DNA of 64,000 nt from Pontederia crassipes (taxonomy: Eukaryota > Streptophyta > Magnoliopsida > Commelinales > Pontederiaceae). Shown in pieces: positions 1 to 11,882 of this stretch. Position 1 is the first letter of the stretch; each line of letters starts with the position of its first letter. The position numbers were made by a program, and so were the translations under genes. The notes beneath the pieces were generated by a model. The model did not search any database and was not told the DNA's origin. It saw only the letters and a list, made by a program, of their open reading frames with translations. The stretch lies in the NCBI GenBank assembly GCA_030549335.1, contig JAUKPH010000023.1:3243501-3307500 (forward strand). The letters run 5' to 3'.

Positions 1-12
1 TTCAATTTCGTG

Positions 13-1010
13 TTACCGTGCGTTTTCACATTTTTGCAGCACCTTGCAGTAGAATGCATGCGAAGTTGCCATCCTCTTCCTCCTTTCCGGATTCCGGCGA
101 CGGTAAACTATTGCTGTCATATTAAATGGAGTGGAGGCCATTGCCAGGCTTTCTAGTCCCTCCAAAAATTTAGGCAACTCTATGCACATGGAAGTGTTGT
201 TTGGACCACGACAATGAAACAACCGACGACAATAGAAGCTTTTGGAGCAGCATGTATTGAACGCAAGATTTAACTACAAAGAGGATAATTAACTACAATA
301 TATATAGGAGGCTAAGATGGTCTCCCAAGGATCCAATGCTTCCATGGGAGAGCCATTGAGGTTCGGCCAGCTAAGCACCAATCTGGCAGAGCAAATCATG
401 GAGGCCGCCAGGCAGGTGTCTCTGCATAGTTGTGTCGTTTTCCTTTCACAGGAGTAAGTCTTGGTTCAGTGCTGTGCCACCCGAATGAACAGACCATCAC
501 TTGTGTTTATGGAATGATAGTCCTTTAGCCACTCAACATCACTCTTTGTGGTGAAACAGGGTGTCCTTTCCCAGTAGGCACTCCAATACCAGTTCTTCTG
601 TTGGACCATCTCAGCTGTCTCTCCGATCCCCAACCAATTGGTTTCCAAGGGTGTGTTCTCTCCACTTCTTTTTCTTCTCAAAAAAAAAAAAAAATCATCT
701 GTTCAAAACTTCAAATCTTCTTTCGAGTGGACTGCAACATAAGGCAAGTGATGTAAAGGGTGTTAGCTTTAAGTATCAGATGGTGGAAGAAATTAAAATA
801 TAAATACCGAGGTCCACCAGCTTCTCTCAAAGACACGTGCCCACGCCTGTCGATGTCATATGGATCATCTGTTCGGTGGACATTGTGTTTGACCATTGCA
901 TCAGAAAAGCAGGCTCGAAAACCTTTTTTACTCAGTGGGCATTGCAGACACAACACCTGAGTAATATAGATCAAAGCAAACGCATGACACAGAGAAAGAA
1001 TGGCATCCAT
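13..1010 (-). pseudogene. Unrecognised minus-strand exon-like ORFs, copy 1
   Basis: Three minus-strand open segments look exon-like: 711-1010 (contains FRACFSDAMVKHNVHR), 466-681 (contains AYWERTPCFTTKSDVEWLKD and ends at a stop after LFIRVAQH) and 13-222 (contains NMTAIVYRRRNPERRKR). All three recur in copy 2 at 48363-48563, 48071-48286 and 47617-47826, with a mixture of silent and amino-acid changes. In the middle segment two indels compensate, so most of the frame survives. I do not recognise the protein. The segments lie downstream of the HGSNAT-like exons on the same strand, but nothing in them looks like that family's C-terminus. They may be remnants of another gene or chance ORFs. Confidence 0.3.
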
Positions 1011-1177
1011 AAGATAATACTAAATATCCTTAAAACAAAATGATAATGCCGAATACAAAGGCTTTACAAAATTGACTACTACCAAATTATAACAAAAAGG
1101 ATCACAACTGTGATTAGGTGCTATAGTAGGCCTAGACACGGGATCAAAGATTATACAAGACAGTTGCCAATGTTGGA

Positions 1178-1341
1178 CGACGACAACAACAACAACAACA
1201 AAGCCTTATCCCACTAGGTGGGGTCGGCTACATGAATCATACGACGTCATATTCGTTGATCCATGTTCATGAGATTCGACATGGTTTTACGCTGGCTGTC
1301 GGGGCCTAACACAACCCTCCTCTTTTATCCGAGCTTGGGAT
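1178..1341 (-). mobile_element. RTE-derived short non-autonomous element (copy 1 only)
   Basis: On the minus strand this reads as the 5' end of the RTE LINE at 39665 (ttgtgttaggccccgacagc and onward) joined directly to the last ~60 bases of the same LINE (gccgaccccacctagtggga, aaggctttg and a TTG-repeat tail). It is flanked by a 16-bp direct repeat, agttgccaatgttgga (1162-1177) and agttgccaatgctgga (1342-1357), with one mismatch. Copy 2 has the empty site near 48740. Compared with the member at 51701 it lacks the outermost 5' bases. It would depend on RTE enzymes for movement. Confidence 0.85.
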
Positions 1342-1357
1342 AGTTGCCAATGCTGGA

Positions 1358-3593
1358 CATGAAAGAGAATTCATATGCCAAGCCCAACATTTCTTCAATC
1401 ACAAATAATTTATAAGATTCACTTTGTGATTTTTTACTGGTCGAGGAAGAGAAGAAGAAACCGAAATCCTGCCAACAGCATTCTTTCAACAGAAATGATA
1501 CATTTTGTGTCTCTCAATTTTCAACTGATTGCACCAACTGTAGTTCAAGCTAAGCATATCAAAAGTGATCCCTCATAACATGCTGTAGCAATAATACTCT
1601 TAGACTACCGGTCATTATGGAAAATGCATTATGCATATGCTCATTTAGGCAAGTTCACGAAGCATACACCACTCATGATAGTCTTTATGTTTCTTCTTCT
1701 GAGCCAGTTTATGACAAAAATAAAACTTATAAACAAATAAGACAAAAATTACATTCAATTATAAAAGCCATTTGTCAATGCGAAAGCTAACTGAAGTTGT
1801 ACGCACCTCGATCCTATTTTCTTGACATAAAACCACTAGAAGTTTTTTTTTTTTATGAACAAAAGAGTAACCCCGAGCTGCAACCAACTGAACTCTGGGG
1901 TTATTCAATTTCAGAGAGGGCATACTTAATAACATGTTAGATAATGGATGCAACCATATACGAATTTGTTTTGGCATAATCCAACTGCATACCAAGTCGA
2001 GAACTGGTAGACAAATAAAAAATCTGTTAGACGTAATCTAGAAAATTCTTTATTTAATGAGAATTTCCCAGCACATTCACCTTTACAACATCTGAATCGC
2101 TTGCCAAATACATTTATATTTATTTACAGAATTACATGCTAATCACTTGACGTTCACTGTGAAGAATCAGTTTATGCGTGTTTTAATGATTGTTATGAGA
2201 AGGTGTGTATTCTATTTTCTCAGTTCCTTGTATAAAATGAGGAGACTAATCAATTTTTCTACATGATATTAAAAATATATAGTTTTTTGAGAAAAAAAAT
2301 GAAAAGATAGAGCATAACAAATAAGTTGGTTGGATCAGTTGATCTGTGAACAATAACCCTAAAAGAAACAATAGATAATGTCAGTTCCATGGCTATTCCA
2401 TTTTCGAATTTATTGGATGTTTCCTACAATAAAATCGATGATCTCGTCGGTAAATCTTCCAGTTTGAAGAATAGAGAGTTTTTTTATGGACATGTTGTTT
2501 TGAAACGTTTGAGGATTATCGCAAAATAAATGAACATAAATGTAAAATTAAGCACATTTCAATTCCATTGGAAAAGGAAAAAAAGGAAACAAACATCAAT
2601 GCTTAAAAATTAGCCCAAATCACATACACTATAACCAACTGTTGGATCCAGGATGTATTCCATGTTGGGTAAATAAAGATAACAAATTATCTAAGGAATA
2701 TGAAAATGAGGTATTGGGAAAAAAAATAAAAGCAATAACTCGTATTAATGAATTTACATAGAACCGGTAAGCTCTGAAAAAGATGAGCTTTCAGAAATAA
2801 TGGTTACCACAGTGATAAATGTGGTCCCAAGTAAATGTTAAATAATTATTGAAGAAGAGATATGATCAAATGAACCTGAAAATAAGACAATATAACACAG
2901 AATAAGGTTGTCGAATCATTAAGGTATGGCAGCTACAACTAGAATCTATTTAGACATGCAAAGCAAATTTTATGAAATCATAAAGTTCAGTGATGACCAT
3001 GATAATGGAATGAAGGGAAGAATTTTTAAAATGTGAATTGATAACACAACCAGAATATTGAGTTCATGATCATTTTCCAGCAATGGCACATTTGAAATTT
3101 TCAGCAGGTCAACCTGGAGTATCCTTTGTTTTCACTGCATAAATATAATAAATTGATCTGTTAAACAAAATGTAGTTTGAGATAGTCTTAGCTTTTGTTT
3201 AAGATTATTGAATAGGAAGAAAAGACTAATTAAAACTTAGAAACTATTAGGTTAACTTTTATCATAGATATCCCAGAATGATCACAATCCTTCAGAGCAG
3301 TTTTTTTATGTGATACTTCTTTGTGCCCTATTTACTCATCTTCATTACTTCCTCGAGTACACAAATGATGACTTATGTTTTTCTAATATGACAACTACAT
3401 AAAAAAAAGGCCTAATCTTATCTGACATTGAGTTGAAGTTAGCATATGGATGCAATTTGCAACTTGGGCATACTATTGTTGTAGATATGAAAATAAAATC
3501 ATTTGGCTTCCATGGCAGTTGCTGCATCCTTCATTGTACGAACATTTCATATAGTAATATTTCAAGCGACAGAATGAAAAGGGTATAGCTTAC
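1358..3593. other. AT-rich non-coding stretch, copy 1
   Basis: No convincing exon, RNA gene or transposon end was found. The stretch is AT-rich and collinear with 48755-52003 of copy 2, apart from two insertions present only there, at 49766 and 51701. It probably represents intron or 3' flank of the minus-strand HGSNAT-like gene. A short inverted repeat (aataacccc ... ggggttatt) lies near 1866-1906 in both copies. Confidence 0.5.
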
Positions 3594-3736
3594 AATGTTA
3601 TTTGAGGACTCTTCCAATAGAATCCTTGAATTACAATGATAGCAATGTTGAATGCTACAAGAACGAAGATGCTCAGAGAATGTTTTCCCATCCACTCCAG
3701 CACCATAGTAGGAAACCTATATTCATAAACATGAAC
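3594..3736 (-). pseudogene. HGSNAT-like acetyltransferase exon (membrane-helix exon), copy 1
   Basis: The minus strand reads FPTMVLEWMGKHSLSIFVL followed by IVIQGFYWKSPQ. This resembles the late transmembrane exon of plant relatives of heparan-alpha-glucosaminide N-acetyltransferase (typically PTxVLEWMGKHxLxIYVL...IQGFYWK). A 3' acceptor (cag before 3736) and a donor (GTAAGC after 3594) fit an exon. It is 143 nt, whereas copy 2 has 135 nt with intact phase. Relative to copy 2 it has nine extra bases near its start (in frame) and lacks one base near its end, which breaks the frame in SPQ. The enzyme family is a multi-pass membrane protein that transfers acetyl groups across a membrane; its plant role is unclear to me. 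I infer decay of copy 1. Confidence 0.7.
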
Positions 3737-4017
3737 CTGTACACAAAAAAAATTGTGTCAAATAAATTAAACACAGTACAAATACAAACAACATGCAAGT
3801 GCATTTATCATAAACTAACAACTTGAGTTAGTTCAGTAAAAAATATCCAAAACCATTTGCTTCCATGTTAGCAACATCAAAAGAAATCCAAACTGCGACA
3901 CCACCCTCCCGCTTCCTGTCCCGGCAGTCCCTGCCGGCAGCGCCACCCCCGTCTCCGGCGTCTCCCGCCGGCGGCGCCACACCCGTCTCCGGCGTCGCGA
4001 TATTGTGTTCGGTGAAT

Positions 4018-5064
4018 ATGCCAAGGAGAAAGTGGACCGTTGATAATGAGGGATGGACAACAAGAAACGTACAAAGACCAGGGACACGCCATCCAATGAT
4101 GATCGCCAAGCGACAAATGCAGTGCTACCGCTGCAGGAGCTGGGGACATATGCAACGCGAGTGTCGAGACCCGATCAAATATCTCGCTTGTGAGGGATAT
4201 GGTCATAGAAACGCTGCCTGTCCTACCAGGCAACATACGACTCCATGGACAACCCGACGAGAGGCGCCAATTGAAGCAGAGGTTCATCCTCAGGATCATA
4301 TAGTGATTGATGCTCCATGGGGACCAGCGATGCGATCAAACCTGGAGGTCCTGAGCAACTGCGGAGTTGGGTCTATCAGTGGTGGTTTCGTATCATTGGA
4401 AGATATCAGAGCAGCACTGAAAGCCCAAGTGGGGAACGGGGCTCTGGTTCGCGTCTCCTGGTTAACAGAGTCTAGCATCTTTCTTTGGACTGGGGATTTG
4501 GCGATAAGAGAGCAAATTACGAAGCAACCATTGGTTCTACAAGGCGGAGTCAAGATCGCATGGCAACCTTGGTTGCCGGCAATTGGGGCGAAGAGATCTC
4601 AACAGGGGCGACAACTAGTGTTAGAACTAAGTGGCATTCCTTTCCATCTATGGTACCCAGAAGCTGTGGCAGCGATGGTTTCCTTTGGGCGAATGAACGA
4701 GGTCTTCTTCCCTCCTCTTGATACTAACGCAATTCCTCCTGTAAAGGTGGGAGTTGAAATGAGATCGGATACGACAATTCCATCAGAGATAATTGTTAGA
4801 TCTGGGGGCTATGAGTATGTGATTAATGTCGCTGTAACTGCCGATCATGGAAGATACCCATCCTGGGCGGCGGTGCTGTCGGCGGTGAGTAGGTCGGCGC
4901 CGGAGAAGATTCAAACCTGGGAACCGAAAATCCAGCGACGAGATTTGGGTATCCTGCAGATCCCACGTGATCCTGATCCAATGGCAAAATCTGTTATGCT
5001 GTTGAAGGGAACAACAAATCAGGAGGCAAATCAGGTATCAGAAGTGAGACAAATCAGGAGCTGA
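4018..5064 (+). pseudogene. L1-type LINE ORF1 (nucleic-acid-binding protein), copy 1
   Basis: The open frame extends upstream to 3865, but that ATG lies in flanking DNA before the element. The first ATG inside the element is 4018 (MPRRKWTVDNEG), which I take as the start. About residues 35-70 hold two zinc-knuckle-like motifs: CYRCRSWGHMQREC, then a degenerate one, CEGYGHRNAAC, whose first CxxC is altered. The following conserved block (LRWTGDLAIRE-type) is usual in plant L1 ORF1. This protein coats the LINE RNA. Compared with copy 2 the frame is lost near 5040 by a small deletion, removing roughly the last 160 residues before the ORF2 junction. Confidence 0.8.
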
Positions 5065-5524
5065 AGAAGGATGGAGAATCCTCTACAGTGATGGGTGAAG
5101 CCCATCTAGAAACTCCAGAACGACTGGTCCTGAGCCCACCAATATGCAACCTCTAGTGGATCACAGGCCCAACGTGATGCAGCCCTAGGAAGCTACCTCT
5201 CCCGGGGTGCAGTAGCCTTTGGGAGAGTTCGAGCCCCATGCGATGGAACCAGAAGATGGCCACATCATGACTATTTGCTCACAACTTCAAATTGAAGATT
5301 GTCATAAAATAGATATAATGCTCTTGGAAGCTGATCTTCTTGAAGTGGCACTGCATCTTGACGAAGAGGGGAGTAGGCAGTAGCAGAACAATCAATGTGC
5401 GAAATAGAACTCGTGACTGCAGCTATGCCCGCATCAGGAAGACGGGGCCAAAAGCTTCCAACAGGCAAGGGGAACTACGTGTAACCACTAGGTCCATGAC
5501 GTCGGGATCGCAGACTCTTCACGG

Positions 5525-8500
5525 GTGAAAGTTCTTACGTGGAATGTAAGAGGTCTCTGCAATTCAAGTAGGAGAGTGACACTGAGGAGATATATTACCC
5601 AGTGGAGAGTGGATATTGTCCTGCTACAAGAAACAAAACTTGAAGCGTGTGATACAACTACATGGGGGCAGATTGGAGGCTCATGGTTACAAAAGTTCTC
5701 TGCTTTAGACTCTGTTGGCAGATCGGAGGGTGTTTGATCGGCTGGCGAGAAGACATATTTGATGTGAGAGATATTACAATGGAGATGCACTCAATCAACA
5801 TTATATTATCAAGACGAATGGATGACCGCCAATTCCTAATTTCATGCATTTATGCCCCTTCAAATAATGGTCGATTGCAATTATGGGATGAGCTAAGAAC
5901 ATTGCGGTCAGCACATGTGGGGGACTCCATGGTTATTGGGGGGTGACTTCAATGCTACCTTAAATATTGATGACAGGCCCATGATGAGACGGGGCAGAGA
6001 CACTGGTGTTGAGGCCTTCCGCGACATTATAATTGAGCAGGGATTGATCGACTATCCAGTCCCCAACTGCCAATTTACGTGGCGCAGCTCAGCATCCTCT
6101 TCATCCAAACCTCGCATTGATCGATTTGGGGATCCGTTGAATTGGCTGAAGCTTTCCAAACAACAGAAGTCTCAGCTCAGGACCGCCATTTCTCTGACCA
6201 CACACCTTTGGTATGGCAAGCAAATGACACAAGAGGATTAAGAACATATTTTAAATTTGAGAAAGCTTGGTTTCTCGAATTAAATTTCAGAGATCTGGTG
6301 AAGGACAAGTGGCAAATTCTGCCTAGTGGTTCATCGGTGATCAGGATCTTGGACAGTAAAATTAAAACAAATGCGCAAATTTCTAGTTGAATACAAAAGA
6401 CAACACCGGTTGGAAAAATGATCAGAGGAGGAGAGAAGCCTTAATTGACATTCGTAACTTAGATCGAGCGGAAGACACCAGATTTCTCTCTGAATCAGAG
6501 CTGAACGAAAGGATCCAATGGCAAGCAATAGTTGCTGAGGAGGATAAGGAGGAAATCATCTGGAGGCAATGATCTCGTCAACTTTTGCTATGCGAGGGTG
6601 ACTCCAATACCAGATTTTTCCACACTTTTTCTAGCCACCCACGATGTATCAACCACATTGATCGCCTTAAGATCAATGAGGTTGAATTGCATGGCCGGGA
6701 ACAGCTGGGGGAAGGGGCAGCAGCTTACTTTCGGAATTTCAGTAAAAGAAGACAACCGAGCGAGTGGCACTGGTGTGGTAGCGACATGGAGCACCTAACC
6801 TCGGATCAAGCTGCAACTTTGGTCGGAGAAGTCTCCGAAACAGAGGTTCTGACCACCATTCGAGACTCAAATCAGAAGCTGCACCAGGGCAGACGGGTTC
6901 TCTATCCTATTCTATAAAGAATTTTGGTCAATTGTTGGCTCTGATGTCATTGCAGTAATTCATGAATTTTGTTCTGGGAATCATGGATTTGAGCGCTTAA
7001 ACTGTTTCTATTTGCTCCTAATACTGAAGAAACAATCAACAGTGAATATAGACCCATCACCCTGTCAAATGCGATTTATCTGATTGTGACAAAAGTTATA
7101 GCCAACAGACTCAATGAGGCTTTGGCATCTCTAGTGCACCCTGTGCAATCTGCTTTTATTATAAGGCCGCTCTGTAACTGACAACTATAGTATGGCTTCG
7201 GAGATTATTTCCTTATGGCGGAGGACAAGCAAAAAGGGCTTCTTAGGAAGGTTAACTTCTCCAAGGCCTATGATTCAGTGAATTGGTCATTCCTCTGGTT
7301 CTCTCTTTGTAGATGTGGCTTTCTAGAGGTATGGATAAGTTGTATGAAAAGATGTGTATGCACTGTGTTCTTCTCTATCCTTATCAATGGTAACCCAATA
7401 GGAGGTTGGGTGCAGCCACAGCGTGGGGTGCGACAGGGCTATCCGCTTGCGCCAATGTTGTTTGTCCTTGCAGCAGATGCCCTTGCTAGATGCACATTCT
7501 CTGCATGTCAAGCTGGAATTTTTTCGGGGTTTAAATCAAAACCAGGTCAAGACACCCTCATCCAAATATTACAATATGCTGATGTTACAATGTTTTTTTA
7601 TTGAGGGATCAGTAGAGGCAGCAAGAAGACTTGCTACATTGCTGGACATATTTGGTGATTTCTCAGGATTGATGATTAATCATGTCAAATCATCTTTCAT
7701 CCCCTTTGGAAAGAATTTGGGAAGAATGAGGCTGAGATTTCAAACTGTGCGAACGCCCTCCAGACAGCAAGGTCATCTTTGCCACTAAAGTATCTTGGCT
7801 TCCATTGTCGGATAAGAAATTATCTGTGAGAGATTGGATGCGAATGGTCGAAAGAGTTGAGCGACGACTTGAAGGGTGGAAATCCAGGTTATTATCTAGA
7901 GGAGGGCAGTTAGTTCTTGTCAAATCTATACTCTCTGTCAGGCCCCTCTACTTTTTGTCAGTGCTCTGGATGCCTGAAAAAGTTGTCAAACGCATTGACC
8001 AACTCCAAAGACAATTTTTCTGGAAGCATTCAGAACTCACAAAGGAGATGTTGCTCTAGTTGCATGGGAGAATGTGTGTCATCTGATGAGTGCTGGTGGC
8101 ATGAGAATACGACATACTAGGCAGATGAATATTGTTTTATTGTCCAAATGGGTCTACAGGATTATGGGTGACAAAAAGGACTTATGGTGGACTGTTATTA
8201 CTGCTTGCCATGGTAGAACCCTCTACTAGGAATCAAGGGCTAATATTGTCCATGGATGTTAGTCATTATGGAGGGGTCTCAAAAAGACTCTATTCAAGAT
8301 CAAACCTTTTTTCTTAGCAGAGCTGAGTGGTGGTACTTATTTTCGATTCTGAGAGGATAATTGGACCAACCGAGTTACATTATGAGGCATGTATCCTCGC
8401 TTATATGCTTTAACAGGTGATCAAAGGACAATGATTTCTCATTGTTGGTGGGGTGATAGGAATAACACTGGGGAGTGGTCATGGATGCCTATGTTCAGAT

Positions 8501-8949
8501 CTCCACTATCTGACCAAAGGACTATGGATCCGTCAAGCCTTCTTGATTGTCTAAATGGGCTCAGAGTGATTCCAGGAAAAATGGATGAATGGGTTTGGGC
8601 TTCTGGATAGTTCAGCATGACAAGGGTGTACACACTGCTAGAGGGTTCGGACCAGCAGCCATATGATGCAGTAGTCATGGACTGTAGACTGATTTGGCGA
8701 CTGAGAGTCCCACTACGAATTCAGATATTTGCTTGGCTACTCCGAAGGCGTCGCTTGCTTACGAAGGCTCGTCGAATGTGTTGGACACCTGCTGAGGATT
8801 CATCATGTGTCTTCTGTTCACACGAAATTCAAGATTCTGGACATTTGTTCTTTGAATGTGTGTGGTCCAGACAAGTGTGGTCTGAAATGGGCGTGATGAC
8901 ATTGGACTCGACATCGGAAGACAGATTCTGGGCATCATTCAGGGGATAG
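5525..8949 (+). pseudogene. L1-type LINE ORF2 (endonuclease-RT), copy 1
   Basis: The endonuclease starts VLTWNVRGLCN and continues with LLQETKLEA, a GGDFNA-type motif near 5940 and SDHTP near 6195. The reverse transcriptase follows, with [10 protein letters not shown] near 7260, [14 protein letters not shown] near 7425 and a corrupted catalytic box (QYADVTMFF near 7575, where copy 2 has QYADDTIFY). The C-terminal domain 8617-8949 has the zinc-binding pattern CVFCSHEIQDSGHLFFECVW. Several frameshifts split it. The initiator corresponding to copy 2's ATG at 53939 is GTG here. Second catalytic aspartate replaced by valine: the enzyme is dead. Confidence 0.85.
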
Positions 8950-9402
8950 AAACAACGCAATGACAAATTGTTCAGTGGCGACAGGGTGTATGTGGAGAAT
9001 ACCCTGCGACATATTAAAGACCGGAGAGAATTATGATATGTGCTTGTGACTTTCCTTCTTGTAACCTATAACTAAAATTTTAATAAATAGATGATTGACT
9101 CAATGTCAACATCCTATTTTTCTTTCAAAAAAAAAAAGAAATCCAAACTAGCAACTTATTCTTGCGTATTATTTTCTTTCAAGCTCAGGACACAGAATAA
9201 ACCATTATGAAACAATGAAGATATGTTGAACTGGCACAAATCTACAGTGGTGACTCACAGGAATCTATGTAGTTATTTAATCGATATGGTATCATGACGA
9301 CTATTTTCTAAACTTACAATAGAGCAAAGTTCCACCCGCATGCATGAAGTTTATTGCATATACCAAGATAAAATATCAGTATTTCAAATATCAGGAACTA
9401 AC

Positions 9403-9686
9403 CAATATGTAAAGAATGCAAAATGTAAATCCTGCTGAACCTGTTGTTAGCAACATGTAACTGATTGTGTATAGTGATTTGTTGAGAGGAATTCCTACAA
9501 AGATTTGAATATGTTTCAGTCTCAAGCATCTTTGAGCGAACTGAGAGACCAACAAATCGTAATGAATAGGTACGATTCGGAAATAGGGATGATAGAACTG
9601 AATGTACCCATAAATTGGAGAATGCGCCAATAGCCATAATAGAAAGTGAAAACAACAACCAATTCATGAGGCGATCTTTATGATCC
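9403..9686 (-). pseudogene. HGSNAT-like acetyltransferase, two exons, copy 1
   Basis: Two minus-strand exons separated by a ~113-bp intron. Exon 9608-9686 reads DHKDRLMNWLLFSLSIMAIG; exon 9403-9494 reads GIPLNKSLYTISYMLLTTGS and then AGFTFCILYIL. Plant HGSNAT relatives have FKDHKDRLxxW, a hydrophobic helix, then xMxLNKxLYTxSYxxxTxGxAG in this order. Splice sites are plausible: acceptors ttgtttcag and ctttgtag, donors GTACATT and GTTAGT. The first exon lacks one base compared with copy 2 (60464-60542), so the two exons no longer join in frame. The L1 LINE sits in the intron downstream. Upstream exons (DVFRGL region) were not found in the window. Confidence 0.75.
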
Positions 9687-9988
9687 TGAAACAATTCATT
9701 CGAAGAAAGAACCAAGTCACTGTATGACTGAAGTTTATGAGCAAGCGATGCACTTCAATACCAGGGACAAGTAGAAAAATGTCATACATATCTCTATAGG
9801 TACATCCAAAAAGTCACATAGGCAGAGTAACAATGTTAACAATCATGACATTGAAATGATACTATTTTAAATAACTCAAAATTAACATGTACACATTAAG
9901 TGAGAGGTGGGTGATAAAGTAATTAGATAAAGCTTTTATTTCTAGATAATGTAATGCATGAGCAAAAGTTGTTAGGCTAGCACAAGAT
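9687..9988. other. Intron-like sequence without features
   Basis: AT-rich sequence upstream of the HGSNAT-like exons on the minus strand, collinear with 60543-60843. No further exon of the family was found by eye. Confidence 0.4.
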
Positions 9989-10629
9989 TATGTAATTTAT
10001 TATATTTTTATTTTATTTTTCAACGATTAGGAATGTCGATATTTCCGACGGATATCCATCCGTCGCAATTTCCGATGGATTTTTCGACGGTCACAACCGT
10101 CGAAAATAAAAATATTAAATTATGTAATTTGTTATATTATTATTTTATTTTTTGACGATTAGGAATGTCGATATTTTCGACGGATATCCATCCGTCGATA
10201 TTTCCGACGAATTTTTCGACGGTTACAACCGTCGGAAATGAAAATAATAAATTATGTAATTTGTTATATTATTATTTTATTTTTCGACGATTAGGAACGT
10301 CGATATTTCCGACGGATATCTATCCGCCGCAATTTCCGACGGTCATGACCGTCGGTAGATGTATAATAATATAATATGAGGAGTATTTTATTAATATAAT
10401 TAGTGACAGTCCGAACCATCACAATTTTTTACGGTTCCGATCGTCAAAATAAATATTATATGTAACTAAATATATTATTTTATTTTTATAATTGAATATT
10501 TTTTTACGGTCACAATCGTCGGTAACTTTAAAAATAATTAATAATTGCTTTTTTGTCGGTCAGAGCAGTCGGTAAGTAAAATTTCACTATCCCGCTTATT
10601 TTTCGTTTTCCCGCTTTCTCACCTTTCCA

Positions 10630-10689
<60 letters not shown>

Positions 10690-11151
10690 ATATAATCTTC
10701 CCAATCCACTTCTCTCTCCCTCTCTCCTCTCTCTCTCCCTCGACGACCTCCCAGCCGGCGACCCTCTCCCAACCGGACGACGATCGCTGGCGACCCTCTC
10801 CCTCCCGGACGACGATCACCGGCGACCCTCGCGCCCCCCCCCCCCCCCCCCCCTCTCTCTCCAGAATGTGGCCGCCAGGCAGCCGATCTTGCCACGGGCG
10901 GTTGGATCGGCCTCCTGGCAGCCGGATCGGCCGCTAGCGGCCGGATCTTGCCACGGGTGGCCGGATCTTGTCGCGGGAAGCCGGATGTGGTCGCGGGCAG
11001 CCGGATCCATCATTAAACGTTGATACTTTCGACGAATTTTCTCCGACCGTCGAAAAATGATTTGCGACGACTATTTTTTCGACGGATCGGTTCCATCGGG
11101 GCTGATTACAGATGGTCAAAACCGTTTGTAATCAATCTTTTTCTTGTAGTG
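9989..11151. mobile_element. CACTA (En/Spm) transposon remnant, copy 1 only
   Basis: The right end reads cttgtagtg, which on the minus strand is CACTACAAGAAAAA, the classic CACTA terminus. Inside are many copies of short motifs around gtcgaaa and palindromes such as cgacggat-at-ccatccgtcg, typical of CACTA subterminal repeats. At the left, three ~130-bp direct repeats start near 9989, 10124 and 10251 (each begins atgtaatttgttatatt, then cgacgattaggaa). No CACTA terminus is seen on the left: the junction replaces ~100 bases present in copy 2 (60844-60942), so the left end is lost. No transposase is encoded. It lies in copy 1 only, so it arrived after the duplication. Confidence 0.75.
10632..10694. 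repeat. (TA)n microsatellite
   Basis: About 60 bases of alternating TA inside the CACTA remnant, followed by a CT-rich stretch and, at about 10836-10853, a run of C. Such runs are prone to length errors. Confidence 0.95.
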
Positions 11152-11849
11152 AAGAGTCACCTCTTTTGCGGGCTGCCCCACTACAGCGGAGTTCCCGTGA
11201 CGAATGCAGTACTAGATCATAGATGCGTAACACAGTTTGGGGGTTCTCAATGGGCTATTTCCAGTGTAAACAGGTGACTACCAAAAACTAGTTGTCATCC
11301 AAAGTAGATCGAGTTTAAGCTAAAATCCAGAATAAGCCAATAGAGACTGTGCCAAACAGATTGCAACAAGAATGGAAAAGAGCATAATATATAGTGTAGG
11401 TTCACTACTAGCAGAAGGAATACGAGTTTTTTTTTCAAACAATTTAGAAATCATTTAGCTAACGTTTCAGATTACTGAAAATTAGGTTTCCACTAAAACA
11501 ATCACCATTTAAGTTACCAATAATGTATATTGCTTTCTTCACAAAGTTATTCACTTGTGTTTCACATTGTTTCCTTTAATAAACAAAAATATATATATTC
11601 TTATTTTAAAGTGATTTTGAAATTGTCAATTAGGTTGCAATCAAGATAGATGCTAGTCTCCTAAGGCAGTTCAAATTGCCAACAGTTTGGTGCATGTGAA
11701 TAAGGCAATGTGGTGAATCATGTAATTTTAGAACAGTGTCAGAAAATGGAGAATTTCATATATGTTACCTCAAAAAAGCACCCCTTTAGAGATGTTGAAT
11801 ACTTTCTGCTAAACAAGATATTTTTTTTTAGTTCACATTCAGATATGTA

Positions 11850-11882
<33 letters not shown>

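Larger units (their letters stand above)
3895..9136 (+). mobile_element. L1-type LINE, 5.24 kb, copy 1
   Basis: This is a LINE with a GC-rich 5' leader, an ORF1 with CCHC knuckles (4018 on), an ORF2 with apurinic endonuclease, reverse transcriptase and a C-terminal zinc-binding domain (5525-8950), a short 3' UTR and a poly-A tail ending at 9136. It is flanked by a target-site duplication (agaaatccaaact) at 3882-3894 and 9137-9149, so it looks full length. It lies in an intron of the minus-strand HGSNAT-like gene, antisense to it. The same insertion with the same duplication is present in copy 2, so it predates the segmental duplication. ORF2 carries many frameshifts and the element is inactive. 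Confidence 0.92.

Noticed and set aside
300-410. Plus-strand open segment ATGGTCTCCCAAGG (MVSQGSNASMGEPLRFGQLS)
   Set aside because: Open in both copies for ~35 codons, but frame changes in copy 2 and no recognised family; too short to call.
10545-11013. ORFs across the (TA)n and poly-C stretch
   Set aside because: Tyr-Ile and Pro/Gly runs from microsatellites; no coding signal.
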